Positions 17,685 through 27,800 of a DNA stretch of 64,000 bases are shown here, one piece after another (position 1 is the first letter of the stretch; each line of letters opens with the position of its first letter). A program made the translations under genes and the position numbers. Under the pieces are notes generated by a model. That model had not been told where the DNA came from and searched no databases. It saw nothing but the letters and a program-made list of their open reading frames with translations. The stretch comes from Saprospiraceae bacterium (lineage in GTDB: Bacteria; Bacteroidota; Bacteroidia; Chitinophagales; Saprospiraceae): NCBI GenBank assembly GCA_029263015.1, contig JAJCYI010000163.1, positions 62,001-126,000 on the forward strand. The letters are read 5' to 3'.

Positions 17685-18419
17685 TTACCATGATTCCAAA
17701 AAAAGGATGGCTTCCTTATTTTTGAAATGCCTTTTTTCACCAGCAATGGCTTCGAATGCTGCCTTTGCTTCCATTCTCTTTCCTGATTTAAACAATGCCA
17801 AAGCACGGTACCACTCGGCATCTGCATAAAATGAGCTTGACCTACTGATTTTTTCAAAAACGGGAATCGCTGCTTGTGCATTTCCAGAGGAGAGCAGGGA
17901 AGCACCAAGAAGCAATTTTGCTATTTCCTTTTGCTCAAAATTTTCATCGTTGGAAAATTCCTGCAAAATGGGGATGGCAGATTGAAAATCTTGTTTTACA
18001 TAAAAATCCAATGCTTGCCGCCAGTTTTGCGGAATCACCAGATCTCCATTCCGAACTGCTGGAGCAGTTGGCATTTCAAAATATTGGGCAAACAATTGGT
18101 CAGGCGAATTTTTTCCTGGACCGTTATTTAGCCACCAAAAACCTGCTGTCACAAAAAGGGCAAATCCTGCTGCCACGGCAAGACGGCGCATCATTGTAAT
18201 GCGGCGGTGCTGACGCATGGCCGTCCCCTCATAAGCACTCCCTACTGCCTTCCGCAATTGATGACGGGCAGCAGCTTTGATAACTATTTCATTTTTTCGG
18301 TGGGTGGCGAGTTCCTCTGCCAAACTTTTGTTTGTGGAGAGTTCTTTCTCAAAAAAAATACGTTCATCCGCGCTTAACTCTCCCAGTATATATTGTTCTA
18401 ATTTGTCATAATTTTCCAT
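17685..18419 (-). CDS. membrane anti-sigma-like protein with TPR-type C-terminus
   Basis: 244 residues. The N-terminus (LEQYILGELSADERIFFEKELSTNKSLAEEL) is the helical anti-sigma domain seen in Bacteroidota FecR/RsiW-like regulators. A single membrane span follows (RRLAVAAGFALFVTAGFWWL, about 80-98). The extracytoplasmic part, about 135-240, has tetratricopeptide-like helices (AIPILQEFSNDENFEQKEIAKLLLGASLL, AIPVFEKISRSSSFYADAEWYRALALF). It is downstream of the ECF sigma gene on the same strand, separated by a duplicated repeat. It probably holds that sigma factor at the membrane, with the TPR part as sensor; this is inferred from architecture and context. Confidence 0.75.
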   Translation of the reverse strand: MENYDKLEQYILGELSADERIFFEKELSTNKSLAEELATHRKNEIVIKAAARHQLRKAVGSAYEGTAMRQHRRITMMRRLAVAAGFALFVTAGFWWLNNGPGKNSPDQLFAQYFEMPTAPAVRNGDLVIPQNWRQALDFYVKQDFQSAIPILQEFSNDENFEQKEIAKLLLGASLLSSGNAQAAIPVFEKISRSSSFYADAEWYRALALFKSGKRMEAKAAFEAIAGEKRHFKNKEAILFLESW

Positions 18420-18795
18420 TACTATTTTTTAATTCTTAATTAGGGTGTTAAGAATAATTTTAGTGATAGTACATTTCGGTAACGTGAACTAATTTGTTGT
18501 TAGCGTTTGCCGGAAATAAGACCTGACAGGTTTTGAAAACCTGTCAGGTTTGGCCGATAAGCCATCGGATAAAAAAGATTGCTACCGAAATTATATTTTT
18601 CTATTTGGTCATAATTTTCCATTATAAATTCTCAATTTTTAATTAGGGTGTTAAGAATAATTTTAGTGATAGTACATTTCGGTAACGTGAACTAATTTGT
18701 TGTTAGCGTTTGCCGGAAATAAGACCTGACAGGTTTTGAAAACCTGTCAGGTCTGGCCGATAAGCCATCGGATAAAAAAGATTGCTACCGAAATT
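18405..18795. repeat. 203-bp tandem duplication with nested palindromes
   Basis: Unit 1 (18405-18607) and unit 2 (18608-18795) are nearly identical with a period of 203 bp. Each carries a perfect 29-bp palindrome ACCTGACAGGTTTT-G-AAAACCTGTCAGGT (18521-18549 and 18724-18752), bracketed by the inverted repeat TTTCGGTA / TACCGAAA. Unit 1 begins inside the first codons of the anti-sigma gene, so unit 2 contains a copy of that start (18608-18623). It lies between the anti-sigma and sigma genes. Confidence 0.88.
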
Positions 18796-18830
18796 TTAAG
18801 TGCCGAAATTTCTTTTAACACCCCTAATTT

Positions 18831-19406
18831 TCAATTCTCAATTATTTCCCTCAATTTTTGCAAACATTTATATTTCTTCTTTTTGGCCTGGTCGGCATTT
18901 TCCAATCCTACCCGCTGTGCAATTTCCTCCATTTTATAGCCCCAATATCCCCAGTCCAATAATATGTTTTTGCAGGTACTGCCTATTTTATCCAAATATA
19001 AATGCAGGGTTGTGACTTCTTCTTTTTCAATAAAAGATTTTAATAAAGTCCGGCTGGAGGCTTCCCAGTTTTCCGTCCATTCATTTAATTCAACAATATT
19101 AGTGGAAGGCTTTTTCAAAAGGTCACGACATTTGTTGAATAAAATTTGATAGAGGTAGGTAGAAAGCTTACTCTCGCCCCGAAACCGCCCTTGGGTAACG
19201 TGTTCCAACAATAACATGAGCGCATCAGTATAGGCGTCCAGCACCCATTCTTCTGGTTGGTGGAATTCCTTCGACAGTTTTTTTACAAAAAAAATATGTT
19301 GATCGAGGAGTTGTCCTGTGGCCCATTCCCTATCCTTCCCCCCAAGACAGATCGCTTCGATTAGTTTTTTATCAGAAGGTTTGGATGTGAAAATTTTTAA
19401 AGCCAT
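18831..19406 (-). CDS. ECF-type RNA polymerase sigma factor
   Basis: 191 residues from ATG 19406 (MALKIFTSKPSDKKLIEAICLGG); a longer frame from 19451 lies fully inside the upstream gene. Region 2 is seen in GQLLDQHIFFVKKLSKEF...VLDAYTDALMLLLEHV...GESKLSTYLYQILFNKCRDLL, and region 4 in TCKNILLDWGYWGYKMEEIAQRVGLENADQAKKKKYKCLQKLREII. The start overlaps the end of the CHAT/TPR gene by 10 bases, implying translational coupling. With the anti-sigma/TPR gene downstream it forms a regulatory set. Confidence 0.88.
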   Translation of the reverse strand: MALKIFTSKPSDKKLIEAICLGGKDREWATGQLLDQHIFFVKKLSKEFHQPEEWVLDAYTDALMLLLEHVTQGRFRGESKLSTYLYQILFNKCRDLLKKPSTNIVELNEWTENWEASSRTLLKSFIEKEEVTTLHLYLDKIGSTCKNILLDWGYWGYKMEEIAQRVGLENADQAKKKKYKCLQKLREIIEN

Positions 19407-22400
19407 GTGGGCGAAATGGATTTTTTCCAATCCTTTTTCCAATAAAACCATGCCCCGAAAAGCAATAGGATGAAGCCCAAAGCACCGAAAGAAATAAACA
19501 GGAGGGAATCGCTCACAGGTTGAACAAAATCCACACCTTTATTGTCACCCATGAATACAAAGGCACTCCAATAGAATGGGAAAGTTTTCCGTCCATTTTC
19601 GAGATAGTCCAGTTTAGCCTGTCGGAGCGCTGCATCGGTGGGCTGGCCAGCTTTCAGATGGGTGTAAAAATTAGCCATGATTTGCCGGGTCGCTTCATCG
19701 TCCACTTGCCAGAGGCTCATCAAAATATTGGGCACACCGGCTCGACGGAAGCTCCTGCCGAGGCTCATGATGCCTTCGCCTTTTTCCAATTTCCCACTTC
19801 CGGTATTGCAGGCGCTCAACACCGCCAACTGGGCGTTCAGCTTCATGCCCTGCAATTCGTAAGCACGCAAAACCCCGTCTTCCCCGTCTTCAGAATCAGA
19901 AAAAATAAGCCCCGAAACCATGGGGTTGTCCTCGTCGGTAAAGGCGTGCATGGCGAGGTGCAAAACGCCATAATCCGTTGCATTGGCTTTGAAGTTGGCT
20001 TCATTGGCAAGAGGGCCCGTCACCGCTGTTCCGCCCAGCAATTCGCTGATGTCGGCCACTTCTTTTGTCGTTTGGGTGAGCGATGAAAAACCACTGCGGG
20101 TAGCCAATTCATTATTTGTAGAGCCTTGATATTCAGGCGCATAAGCCAAGACGCTGTGATTATTTTTTTTGTGGTGTCTGGATCGGCTGAACTGCAGGTT
20201 GGCAGAAAAAGCATAGCGGATGGGGCATTTCCGGAACAAATAGGGCAGCGAAGAATAATCCACTTTTTGGGCAGGGAAACCATCTTCTGTCAACAATATT
20301 TCATAAGGCAAATAACTCAGCCAAAGGTCGGGGATGATGAGTACCTTTTGCTCACTCCCGTTCAGCCCCTCCCCTATCAATGTTTGATATATGTCCCGGC
20401 TCTTTTTTGTAAAATCATGATAAACTTCTAAGCCCATACTAGCATTGGCAGCGAGCACTGGGTCTTTTATGAGCTGCACAAAATCCACTATTTGGCTTTG
20501 GAAATTTTGCGGCAGGGGCGCTCTCGACAGTTCAGCTTTTTCTTTAGTAACTTTCAATAAAAACAAATGACTTTCCGTGACTAAATACTCCAGCATCACC
20601 TCACCAACAGCCATCAGCCCTTGTACATCGGCAATGTTGATTATTTCCATATTTTTCATCAACTGCACAATTTCGGGATAGTGCTGTCCGATGTGTTTTT
20701 CCAGTGCAGCCTTTTTTTCTTTTGCGGAAAATAACTGTTCGTTGATTTTTCGGGATTTGTCTTTGTCACTTCGTGCCAATTGGAACTGCGTCTCCAACAA
20801 TAAAACCTCTTTTTGAAGAACCTCTTTTTCAAAGGCCAGGCTGTCGGGGATTTTGACCAATTGATTGGCCGCATCACTTTGCAGCTCTTCCAATAAACTA
20901 AGGCTGCGGCTCTTTTCCATAAATTCAAAAGCCTGTTCCAAAAAAATGGGATTTGGTTGTATTTCTTGCAAGTGGAATGCGACCCTCACCCCTGCTTCAT
21001 AAATATTTCTCGCATTTTCGGCAAGGTAGTTTTTGGCACTTTCAGTAAAAAAACTTTGTCTCAATAAATCAACTAAACTACTGGCCACCTCTGTGGTTTC
21101 GAGTGCCCTATCCAAGTATTTTTTGTCGCCACTTTCATCGAATGCCCGTTCAAGCAAGGTTATTTTTTGTTGGAATAAACGCAGTCCGGTTTGTTCCTGA
21201 AAAATGTTTTCGATCGGCGGATTATCAAACAAATTTTTAGCTGAAAAACCAGTGCTTACACCCTGTAAACCCTCTTGACAAAGCGACAGTGCACTATTGA
21301 TATCTTTGGTAGTAGTCGCCAAATAATAACAAGATTGTGCTCGGTCATACGACCCTTCTGGCATTACGTTTTTTGCCAACATATATGCCTTGGAATACAT
21401 CTTGTCCGCCTCCTCAAGCTCACCCTTTTCAATATAACAGGCCCCCAAATTAAACCACAATTCTGCATATAGATGATGGTCCTTAGGTAGGATCTTATCG
21501 AACAAATCCCAGACCTGCTGATAAATTTTCAAAGCCATATCATAATTCTCCAAATAAGTATAGACCATTGCAATCTCCTCCGTCGTAGTCGCTGTATGGA
21601 CATTGGGTATGCCATGTGCTTTATTGTGTTTTTCATTGGCGGTTTCAAACCAAAATATCGCTTCTTCATACCTGCCCGCAGCTTTTAGCACATTACCCAT
21701 TTGATATTCACAATAGGCTCTTTTTTGTAGGTTTTGGCTATCGTATTTTTCAAATATATCAATGGCCATCCGGATGTACTCCTCCGCAGTTTTGAAATCT
21801 TTTTTGCGCTGATATGTTTGGGAAATATTCCGGTAGGAACGTGCCAATCCTTTTTGGTCATCAGCAGCTTTTGAAATTTCCACTAACTCTCGTTGCAGTT
21901 CTACCGATTTATTTAGGTAACCCATTTCCAGCCATATTTCCGCCTGTACCCCCATCGTGCTGAGAGTGGACGAGTGGGCAGGCCCAAGGACCTTTTTTTT
22001 CAGATCCAAGGCTTGGTTAATATACTCCAAAGCTTTGGGGAATTTTTGGGCTTTCAGATGAATACTTCCCAAATTGTTGAAAACAGCCGCAATTCTTTTT
22101 TCCTTCCCCACATCATCGTCGGACAATCGATGGAAAACGGTCAGCGCCTTTTCATAATTGGCAATGGCCAGTTCGACTTCAAGCGGAGCTCCATAATGAA
22201 TATTTCCCTTGGCCAACCACGCATCGCCCAACTTCATGATCGGGATTTTTCCAGAAGGTAGTGCTTCTATCTCTATAATGGTTTCGTGGATCTGGGATAG
22301 AGCCATTTCGTGTTGGCCGTTTTCGAAATAGCTATAGGCGATGCCGATTTTCGCTTTGAAATAACCCACTTGATCACCGCAACTTTTGAACACGGGCAAG

Positions 22401-22606
22401 CATTTGCGGTAAAGTGCTATGGCATCTTCATATTGGTGTTCATCATCTTCCAGCACTACGGCTTTTTCCAACCATGCTATAGCAAGCAGGGAGTCGGTTT
22501 TGGTGATAGGCTGGGCAAACAGCGGAATGCAAAAAATAGTCGCTGCTATCATGCTGTACACAGAAGGTCTGCATAATACTGCGAGGATTTTTTTGAAACG
22601 AATCAT
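19397..22606 (-). CDS. TPR-CHAT (caspase-like) protein with C-terminal membrane anchor
   Basis: 1069 residues. A signal peptide-like N-terminus (SVYSMIAATIFCIPLFAQ) is followed by a long array of tetratricopeptide repeats to about residue 470 (for example AIALYRKCLPVFKSCGDQVGYFKAKIGIAYSYF, AEEYIRMAIDIFEKY). A helical linker leads to a CHAT domain at about 720-1030. The catalytic dyad is visible: His near 887 (VLHLAMHAFTDEDNP) and Cys near 933 (LAVLSACNTGSGKLEKGEG), followed by LWQVDDEAT and PFYWSAFVFMGD. A membrane span (SFGALGFILLLFGAWFYW) lies near the end, with a short basic tail. The gene overlaps the sigma factor start, so the putative protease and the sigma factor are made together. Confidence 0.88.
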   Translation of the reverse strand: MIRFKKILAVLCRPSVYSMIAATIFCIPLFAQPITKTDSLLAIAWLEKAVVLEDDEHQYEDAIALYRKCLPVFKSCGDQVGYFKAKIGIAYSYFENGQHEMALSQIHETIIEIEALPSGKIPIMKLGDAWLAKGNIHYGAPLEVELAIANYEKALTVFHRLSDDDVGKEKRIAAVFNNLGSIHLKAQKFPKALEYINQALDLKKKVLGPAHSSTLSTMGVQAEIWLEMGYLNKSVELQRELVEISKAADDQKGLARSYRNISQTYQRKKDFKTAEEYIRMAIDIFEKYDSQNLQKRAYCEYQMGNVLKAAGRYEEAIFWFETANEKHNKAHGIPNVHTATTTEEIAMVYTYLENYDMALKIYQQVWDLFDKILPKDHHLYAELWFNLGACYIEKGELEEADKMYSKAYMLAKNVMPEGSYDRAQSCYYLATTTKDINSALSLCQEGLQGVSTGFSAKNLFDNPPIENIFQEQTGLRLFQQKITLLERAFDESGDKKYLDRALETTEVASSLVDLLRQSFFTESAKNYLAENARNIYEAGVRVAFHLQEIQPNPIFLEQAFEFMEKSRSLSLLEELQSDAANQLVKIPDSLAFEKEVLQKEVLLLETQFQLARSDKDKSRKINEQLFSAKEKKAALEKHIGQHYPEIVQLMKNMEIINIADVQGLMAVGEVMLEYLVTESHLFLLKVTKEKAELSRAPLPQNFQSQIVDFVQLIKDPVLAANASMGLEVYHDFTKKSRDIYQTLIGEGLNGSEQKVLIIPDLWLSYLPYEILLTEDGFPAQKVDYSSLPYLFRKCPIRYAFSANLQFSRSRHHKKNNHSVLAYAPEYQGSTNNELATRSGFSSLTQTTKEVADISELLGGTAVTGPLANEANFKANATDYGVLHLAMHAFTDEDNPMVSGLIFSDSEDGEDGVLRAYELQGMKLNAQLAVLSACNTGSGKLEKGEGIMSLGRSFRRAGVPNILMSLWQVDDEATRQIMANFYTHLKAGQPTDAALRQAKLDYLENGRKTFPFYWSAFVFMGDNKGVDFVQPVSDSLLFISFGALGFILLLFGAWFYWKKDWKKSISPTWL

Positions 22607-23002
22607 TTAATACTGTTTGAAATAAGGCGTTTGGGGCTATCACAAGTAGAAGGCAGTTTGCATGCCGAATAGCTCTAACGCCTCAAATGTACCCTTAATG
22701 ATTGGAAAAGGAATCCTCATTCAATGCATCTTAAGAATAATTCTCCCAAAAGTCAGCTTCCTTTTCTTGCTGAATTTGAATAAATAATTCAAGTTGCGAT
22801 GAATTCAATTTCGGCGAACTCAATGTACAGCGAATCCCAACCTTGAGTTAAATATAAAAAAATCTTCCCACCTCCGCGACCTTTTCAACTTCCCTTCCAC
22901 TAAGTCTATTACAAAGGTTTTCAACCTCAAATTTTTTGATCAGTGCATCCACGAGTGGAGGCTGTTTTGAATCAATTTTTTTCACAAAAAAACTCAATTA
23001 AA
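22607..23002. other. intergenic region, no gene seen
   Basis: 396 bases between the divergent TPR-CHAT gene and the S74 fibre gene. AT-rich and without a convincing ORF, strong hairpin or clear operator. It must hold both promoters, but I could not place them with confidence. Confidence 0.5.
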
Positions 23003-24811
23003 ATGAAAAAGCTTTTCTTCACTTTTTGCCTATGTTTGGTTGCACTGAGTGCCGACCTGATTGCTCAAGCTACACTCAGCGTACAAGGTACCATTCAAAA
23101 ATCTTTTGGCGCTGCTGTGGATGATGGTGATTATAGCCTCACCTTCAAGCTCTATACAGCTGCAACTGGTGGTACAGAGGTTTGGTCGGAGACTCAAGGC
23201 GCAGTAGATATCACAGGCGGCGTTTATAGTGTCGTGCTTGGTTCGGTGAATCCTTTGACGGCGGCCTTTAACCAAACCTACTACCTCGGTATCGCCGTGG
23301 ACGGTGGCACAGAACTCACGCCCCGTGCACAGCTCACTTCTTCGCCCTATGCCCTTTCCCTGATTGGGCAGAGCAATATTTTCCCTTCGACAGGGGGTGT
23401 GGGTATCGGCGAACTGAGCCCTGCTCACCTAATACATTTAAAAAGTGGTTCTCCAACGATTGCCTTCCAGGATACAGACAACAGGTCAGGGTTCATCCAC
23501 CAAAACGCTGATTTGATGCATTTTTTAAGTGGTGGCGTAAATGCCAACTCTTGGGCTATCAATGGGGGTTATTGGCCGCTCACTTTGAACATGGCTAACG
23601 ATGCTGCCACATTTGGCGGCCCGGCGTATTTTATGGAAGGCAATGTGGGCATCGGAACAGCAAGCCCGAGCCAGAAGTTGGTGGTAGCAGGTGGAAACAT
23701 GGATGTGCCCAATGGATGGATCAGTACCAGTGGAATCGTTTTCGCGGGGGGAGGCTTGAATACAAATGGCCCTGTCAACCTCAACTCTGGTGGTGCAAAT
23801 AGCAAATTGACCATAAACGCTGGACCTAACACCGGCCTTGACCTTTCTACTGCTAATTCTATGGCTGAAATGCGTATCATCCGTAATACCCAATTCTCAG
23901 GTGACAAGGATATGTATATACAATGGGGAAGCACAGGAAACACCTTGCTTTATGGAGGAAGCACAGAGAAAATCAAATTGACTGGCGGCACTTCAAATTT
24001 AAACGGCAACTGGGACGTGTCCGGGCGTTTGAATATTACTGGGTCGGCCTTGACAGGTATTCCGGCTGGAAGTTTCTTTAACTTTGCTGCTTATACCAAT
24101 GGTCCTGCCAACCATTTTGGTCCTGTTGGTGCGAGCAATCAAGTTGCTTCCATTTATGCTGCCAATAGTATCATCTCCGGAAATGCATTCATGGCCGTAT
24201 CCGACCGCCGTATCAAAAAGAACTTCCGACTCTCCAACAAGGTCAATGACCTTTCCTCATTGCTTCAACTTCAGGTGACCGATTATCGGAAAATTGACCG
24301 GGTGAATTATGGCGACGAATATATGAAAGGGTTCATCGCCCAGGAAGTGGAGCAAGTGTACCCAGAAGCAATTTCTCTTACCAGTGATTTTATTCCCAAT
24401 GTTTACGAAGTAGCCACCAATTCCAAGAAAGAAGGCGACGTGTTGAGCATTTCATTAAATAAAAAACACGATTTCGCCGCAGGCGATGAGGTGAAACTCA
24501 TTTTCCCTGATGGTGAAAAAACAATGATGGTGGCAGATGTGATTTCTGATCAAGAATTTACTGTTGAGTGGACAGAAACATCTCCTGAAAAAGTCTTTGT
24601 TTTTGGCAAAAAAGTCGATGACTTCCACACCGTGGATTACGACCGCATTTTTACCCTCAATGTCTCCGCCACGCAAGAACTCGCTGCACAAGTCGAGCAA
24701 CTGCAAAAAGAATTGTCTGCCGCCCGTGCGGAAAATGCCGCTTTGCGAGATGATATGAACGACCGCCTGGTGAAATTGGAAAGTATGGTGACAGCGAGCG
24801 CACAGAAGTAA
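23003..24811 (+). CDS. secreted fibre protein with S74 intramolecular-chaperone domain
   Basis: 602 residues from the ATG giving the signal peptide LFFTFCLCLVALSADLIAQ; an in-frame ATG at 22943 adds an unlikely leader. The N-terminal domain (LSVQGTIQKSFGAAVDDGDYSLTFKLY) is the beta domain typical of Bacteroidota fibre proteins, followed by Gly/Asn-rich beta repeats (VGIGTASPSQKLVVAGGN). From residue 400 there is a Peptidase_S74 chaperone start SDRRIKKNFR with the Ser400/Lys405 pair used for self-cleavage, then GFIAQEVEQVYPEAI. About 100 residues rich in beta structure are inserted before the conserved FHTVDYDRIF, then a coiled coil (AAQVEQLQKELSAARAENAAL). Probably a trimeric surface fibre. 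Confidence 0.82.
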   Translation: MKKLFFTFCLCLVALSADLIAQATLSVQGTIQKSFGAAVDDGDYSLTFKLYTAATGGTEVWSETQGAVDITGGVYSVVLGSVNPLTAAFNQTYYLGIAVDGGTELTPRAQLTSSPYALSLIGQSNIFPSTGGVGIGELSPAHLIHLKSGSPTIAFQDTDNRSGFIHQNADLMHFLSGGVNANSWAINGGYWPLTLNMANDAATFGGPAYFMEGNVGIGTASPSQKLVVAGGNMDVPNGWISTSGIVFAGGGLNTNGPVNLNSGGANSKLTINAGPNTGLDLSTANSMAEMRIIRNTQFSGDKDMYIQWGSTGNTLLYGGSTEKIKLTGGTSNLNGNWDVSGRLNITGSALTGIPAGSFFNFAAYTNGPANHFGPVGASNQVASIYAANSIISGNAFMAVSDRRIKKNFRLSNKVNDLSSLLQLQVTDYRKIDRVNYGDEYMKGFIAQEVEQVYPEAISLTSDFIPNVYEVATNSKKEGDVLSISLNKKHDFAAGDEVKLIFPDGEKTMMVADVISDQEFTVEWTETSPEKVFVFGKKVDDFHTVDYDRIFTLNVSATQELAAQVEQLQKELSAARAENAALRDDMNDRLVKLESMVTASAQK

Positions 24812-24819
24812 GGTCGTAT

Positions 24820-24852
24820 AGATCATGGTGATTTTAAAAATCACCATGATCT
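24820..24852. terminator. long hairpin after the fibre gene
   Basis: A 16-bp perfect stem AGATCATGGTGATTTT / AAAATCACCATGATCT with one base in the loop, eight bases after the fibre stop. No T-run follows, so termination is likely but not certain. Confidence 0.6.
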
Positions 24853-24899
24853 GAAGTACCCCATCCATTTTCCTTACATCTTTCAAAATGCAATTCAAC

Positions 24900-27800
24900 A
24901 TGAAAAAAATATATAACCACCTTTTATTGTTGGTGGTGCTCTTGCTCCTTGCAATCACGTCAGCAAAGTCGCAATCCAGCCCAAACTGCGCCACTGCCAG
25001 CGACGACAACTATCTAACAGGCAAAGCCTTTTTCAACTACGGCAGTGTCAGTAATTCCTTTAATACCCAGCACAGGGCAAACGTTACCGTTGGGCAGCCA
25101 GTCATAGGCAGCTACTTCGGGCAGACGCACAAAGGTGCATTTGGCTTTTGGGCCAGCTTCTTGTTGCCGCCCAAAGCTCCGTATGTCGTGGCAAGCGAGG
25201 GCGACCTCGAAGACCGTGTGCAGATTGACTGGGCACCCGATCCGCTCAGTCCCACCTCTACTGGTTATAAGATTTACCGCAACGGAAGCCTGCTTGCTTC
25301 CGTTGATGGACAGACTTTCTCCTTTCTTGATTTCAATGTAATTGCCGGTAAATTTTACACTTACGAAGTAAGTGGCGTTAGCTCTTTTGGGGAAGGCTCA
25401 AAAGGCTCATCGCTCGGTTTCCTCAACCCAAATGGTGTCGTTACAGGACAGGTTAGATCTTTTAGCAACAACCCCGTGCCCGGGGCAATCGTCACCTTGA
25501 CGCCGACGCTCGGAGCAGCACTTGAGTTCGACGGTACAGATGATATGGCATTTGCAGAATACAACCCAGCATTCCCGCGCAACCAATTCACGCTGTCTTG
25601 TTGGGTAAAACTCGGCGATGGCAATCCGCCAGCTGGCGGAGGCATTTTTGACCTCGGCAGCAGCATCGGCAAAAACTGGTGGTTGCACACGCTCCCAGCC
25701 GCCAGCGGAAAAGGTGTCCGCTTTGGCATCGGCAGAAGCCCCGGAGATGTGACGGAGATAGATCATACTTTCCCAGCGGCATCAGCAAGTGACTGGCATT
25801 ACATTGCTGCCAGCTACAATGGTTCCTCGTTACTGCTTTATGCAGATGGCGAATTGATTACCACGGCAGTAGGTGGCATTCAAGCAGACAGCATTCAACT
25901 ATTTTTTGGCAGAAACGGCGATGGCACTAAATTTTTCAATGGCAAGCTGGACGAGGTTCGTTTTTTTGACCGCCAGCTATCGCAAACAGAAATCCAAATG
26001 TTCCAAAACCGATCCGTCCCTTCTAATATGGATGGGTTGGTGGACTACTGGAAGTTCGACGAAGGTGTTGGCAGCAAAGGTTTTGACCAAGCCGCCACAA
26101 AGCAGAAAGTCTATTTCTGTGGTGCCACCTGGACTTCGGATAAACCCAATGTGGTGAATGCAGGCGTGACGGATCAAACAGGGTTTTATGAAATCGCAGG
26201 TATCAATTATGGTGCTGGACAGACCTTTACAGCGATTCCAAGCAAGAGTTTTTATTTCAATCAAAGCCTCGAATTCAATGGGGCAAATAGTAGCTATGCT
26301 GACCTGACCAGCTTCGCCCTGCTCGATAGCGCCTCGGTGACGCTGACCATGAAAGCCTTTGACTTTGGTGGCAATCAGGCACTCCTGAGCAAAGCCGATG
26401 CGGGCGGAAACAACCAATTCCTATTGTCGCTCAACGGCGGCAACCTTGAATTGGCCATTGGCAGCGAAGCCTATACTTTCGGCACCCCTGGCATGGGCTT
26501 CCATCATATAACCATCAATTTTGAAAAAACAGGTGGTTCGCTCAATGCGGATTTTTTCATAGGCGACACAGCGGTAGGCTCGCACACATTCAGCGCGATT
26601 GCTGACTGGTCGGGGCTGCCCTGGAAGCTAGGAGCAAAAGCCAACGGCGCTGCTGGGCACTCGAACTACTTCACTGGCCTGATTGATGAGGTAGCCTTTT
26701 TCGATGTGTTTTTACCGCTATCTGATATCCAGGATTTTGCCAATACTGGCACCGATGTGGCACACCCGAACCTCGCCAATTATTTCAATCTGAATGAGGG
26801 ATCCGGCACCAAACTGCACGACATGGGCACGGGCCTGAGCGGCCTGGGCGAAATCCACGGTGCTGGCTGGAGCACAGTAGCTGCCATTGAAATGGCACTG
26901 GCGCACGAGTTCACGCCTTCTTCCAGACTGGCGACGCTCAACCCCAGTAGCACAAGTGTTGACCAGATTGACTTCACAGACCTGAGCACTATTCCTGTTA
27001 ACGGATATGTCCGTTTCGAAGGGACGAACTGTTTTGTCAACAAAGTCGAAATTTTGGTGAATGGCGTTTCGCACGCACCACAAATTTTTTCTGACGCGGA
27101 CGGCTATTTCACCGCTGACTTTGAACCAGGTGCAGATGTTACGTTGACACCAAAATTTGAAAACCATACATTTTTCCCTGCTTTTTGGGAATTGGAAAAC
27201 CTTTCCTCTCCGGTGGCAGGCATTCTTTTCCGTGACCAGACCAAACGTCAAATCAGTGGCCAATTGGCAGGCGGGCATTGTCGCAGGACAGTAATTTCAT
27301 CAGGTGATAAGGTTACAATCAAAGTTGCTACCTTGAACGGTTGTTATGAGCAAATCTTAGAACTCACTGAGGGCGAAAGCAATTTTACTTTCAACAATGT
27401 GCCCCCGGACTCTGTAACGGTTGCCATCATCGCCCCATCTCAGACGGAGATTTTTGACTATTTTGATCCCCTCGGTGGTGTGACAATAGACCTGAAGATG
27501 GGAAATGATACGGTGGATTTTATCTACTTATCCCTCCCAGTATTGGAACTGACACCGCTTGATACCAACTTTTGCGGCAATCCGATGCTGACCATGTTGC
27601 AACAGAAGCAAACGACCATAAAGGTTTATGAAAACTACGTAGGTGGAAAATGTTATCTGGATACAGCAATGTTGACGATTGACAATGACATTGCCCATCT
27701 TGGGCAGTTCGATACATTGATGACGGCAGGCAGTTTGGTTCATCATTACCGGGTGGAAGAGCCAAACATTGTTGCACCTTATTTGAAATCCCTGCAAGTA

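Noticed and set aside
23003-24811. Tail-fibre/S74 gene as evidence for a prophage
   Set aside because: No other phage genes (terminase, capsid, portal, lysis) nearby, and the protein has a signal peptide; S74 fibres are common in Bacteroidota.
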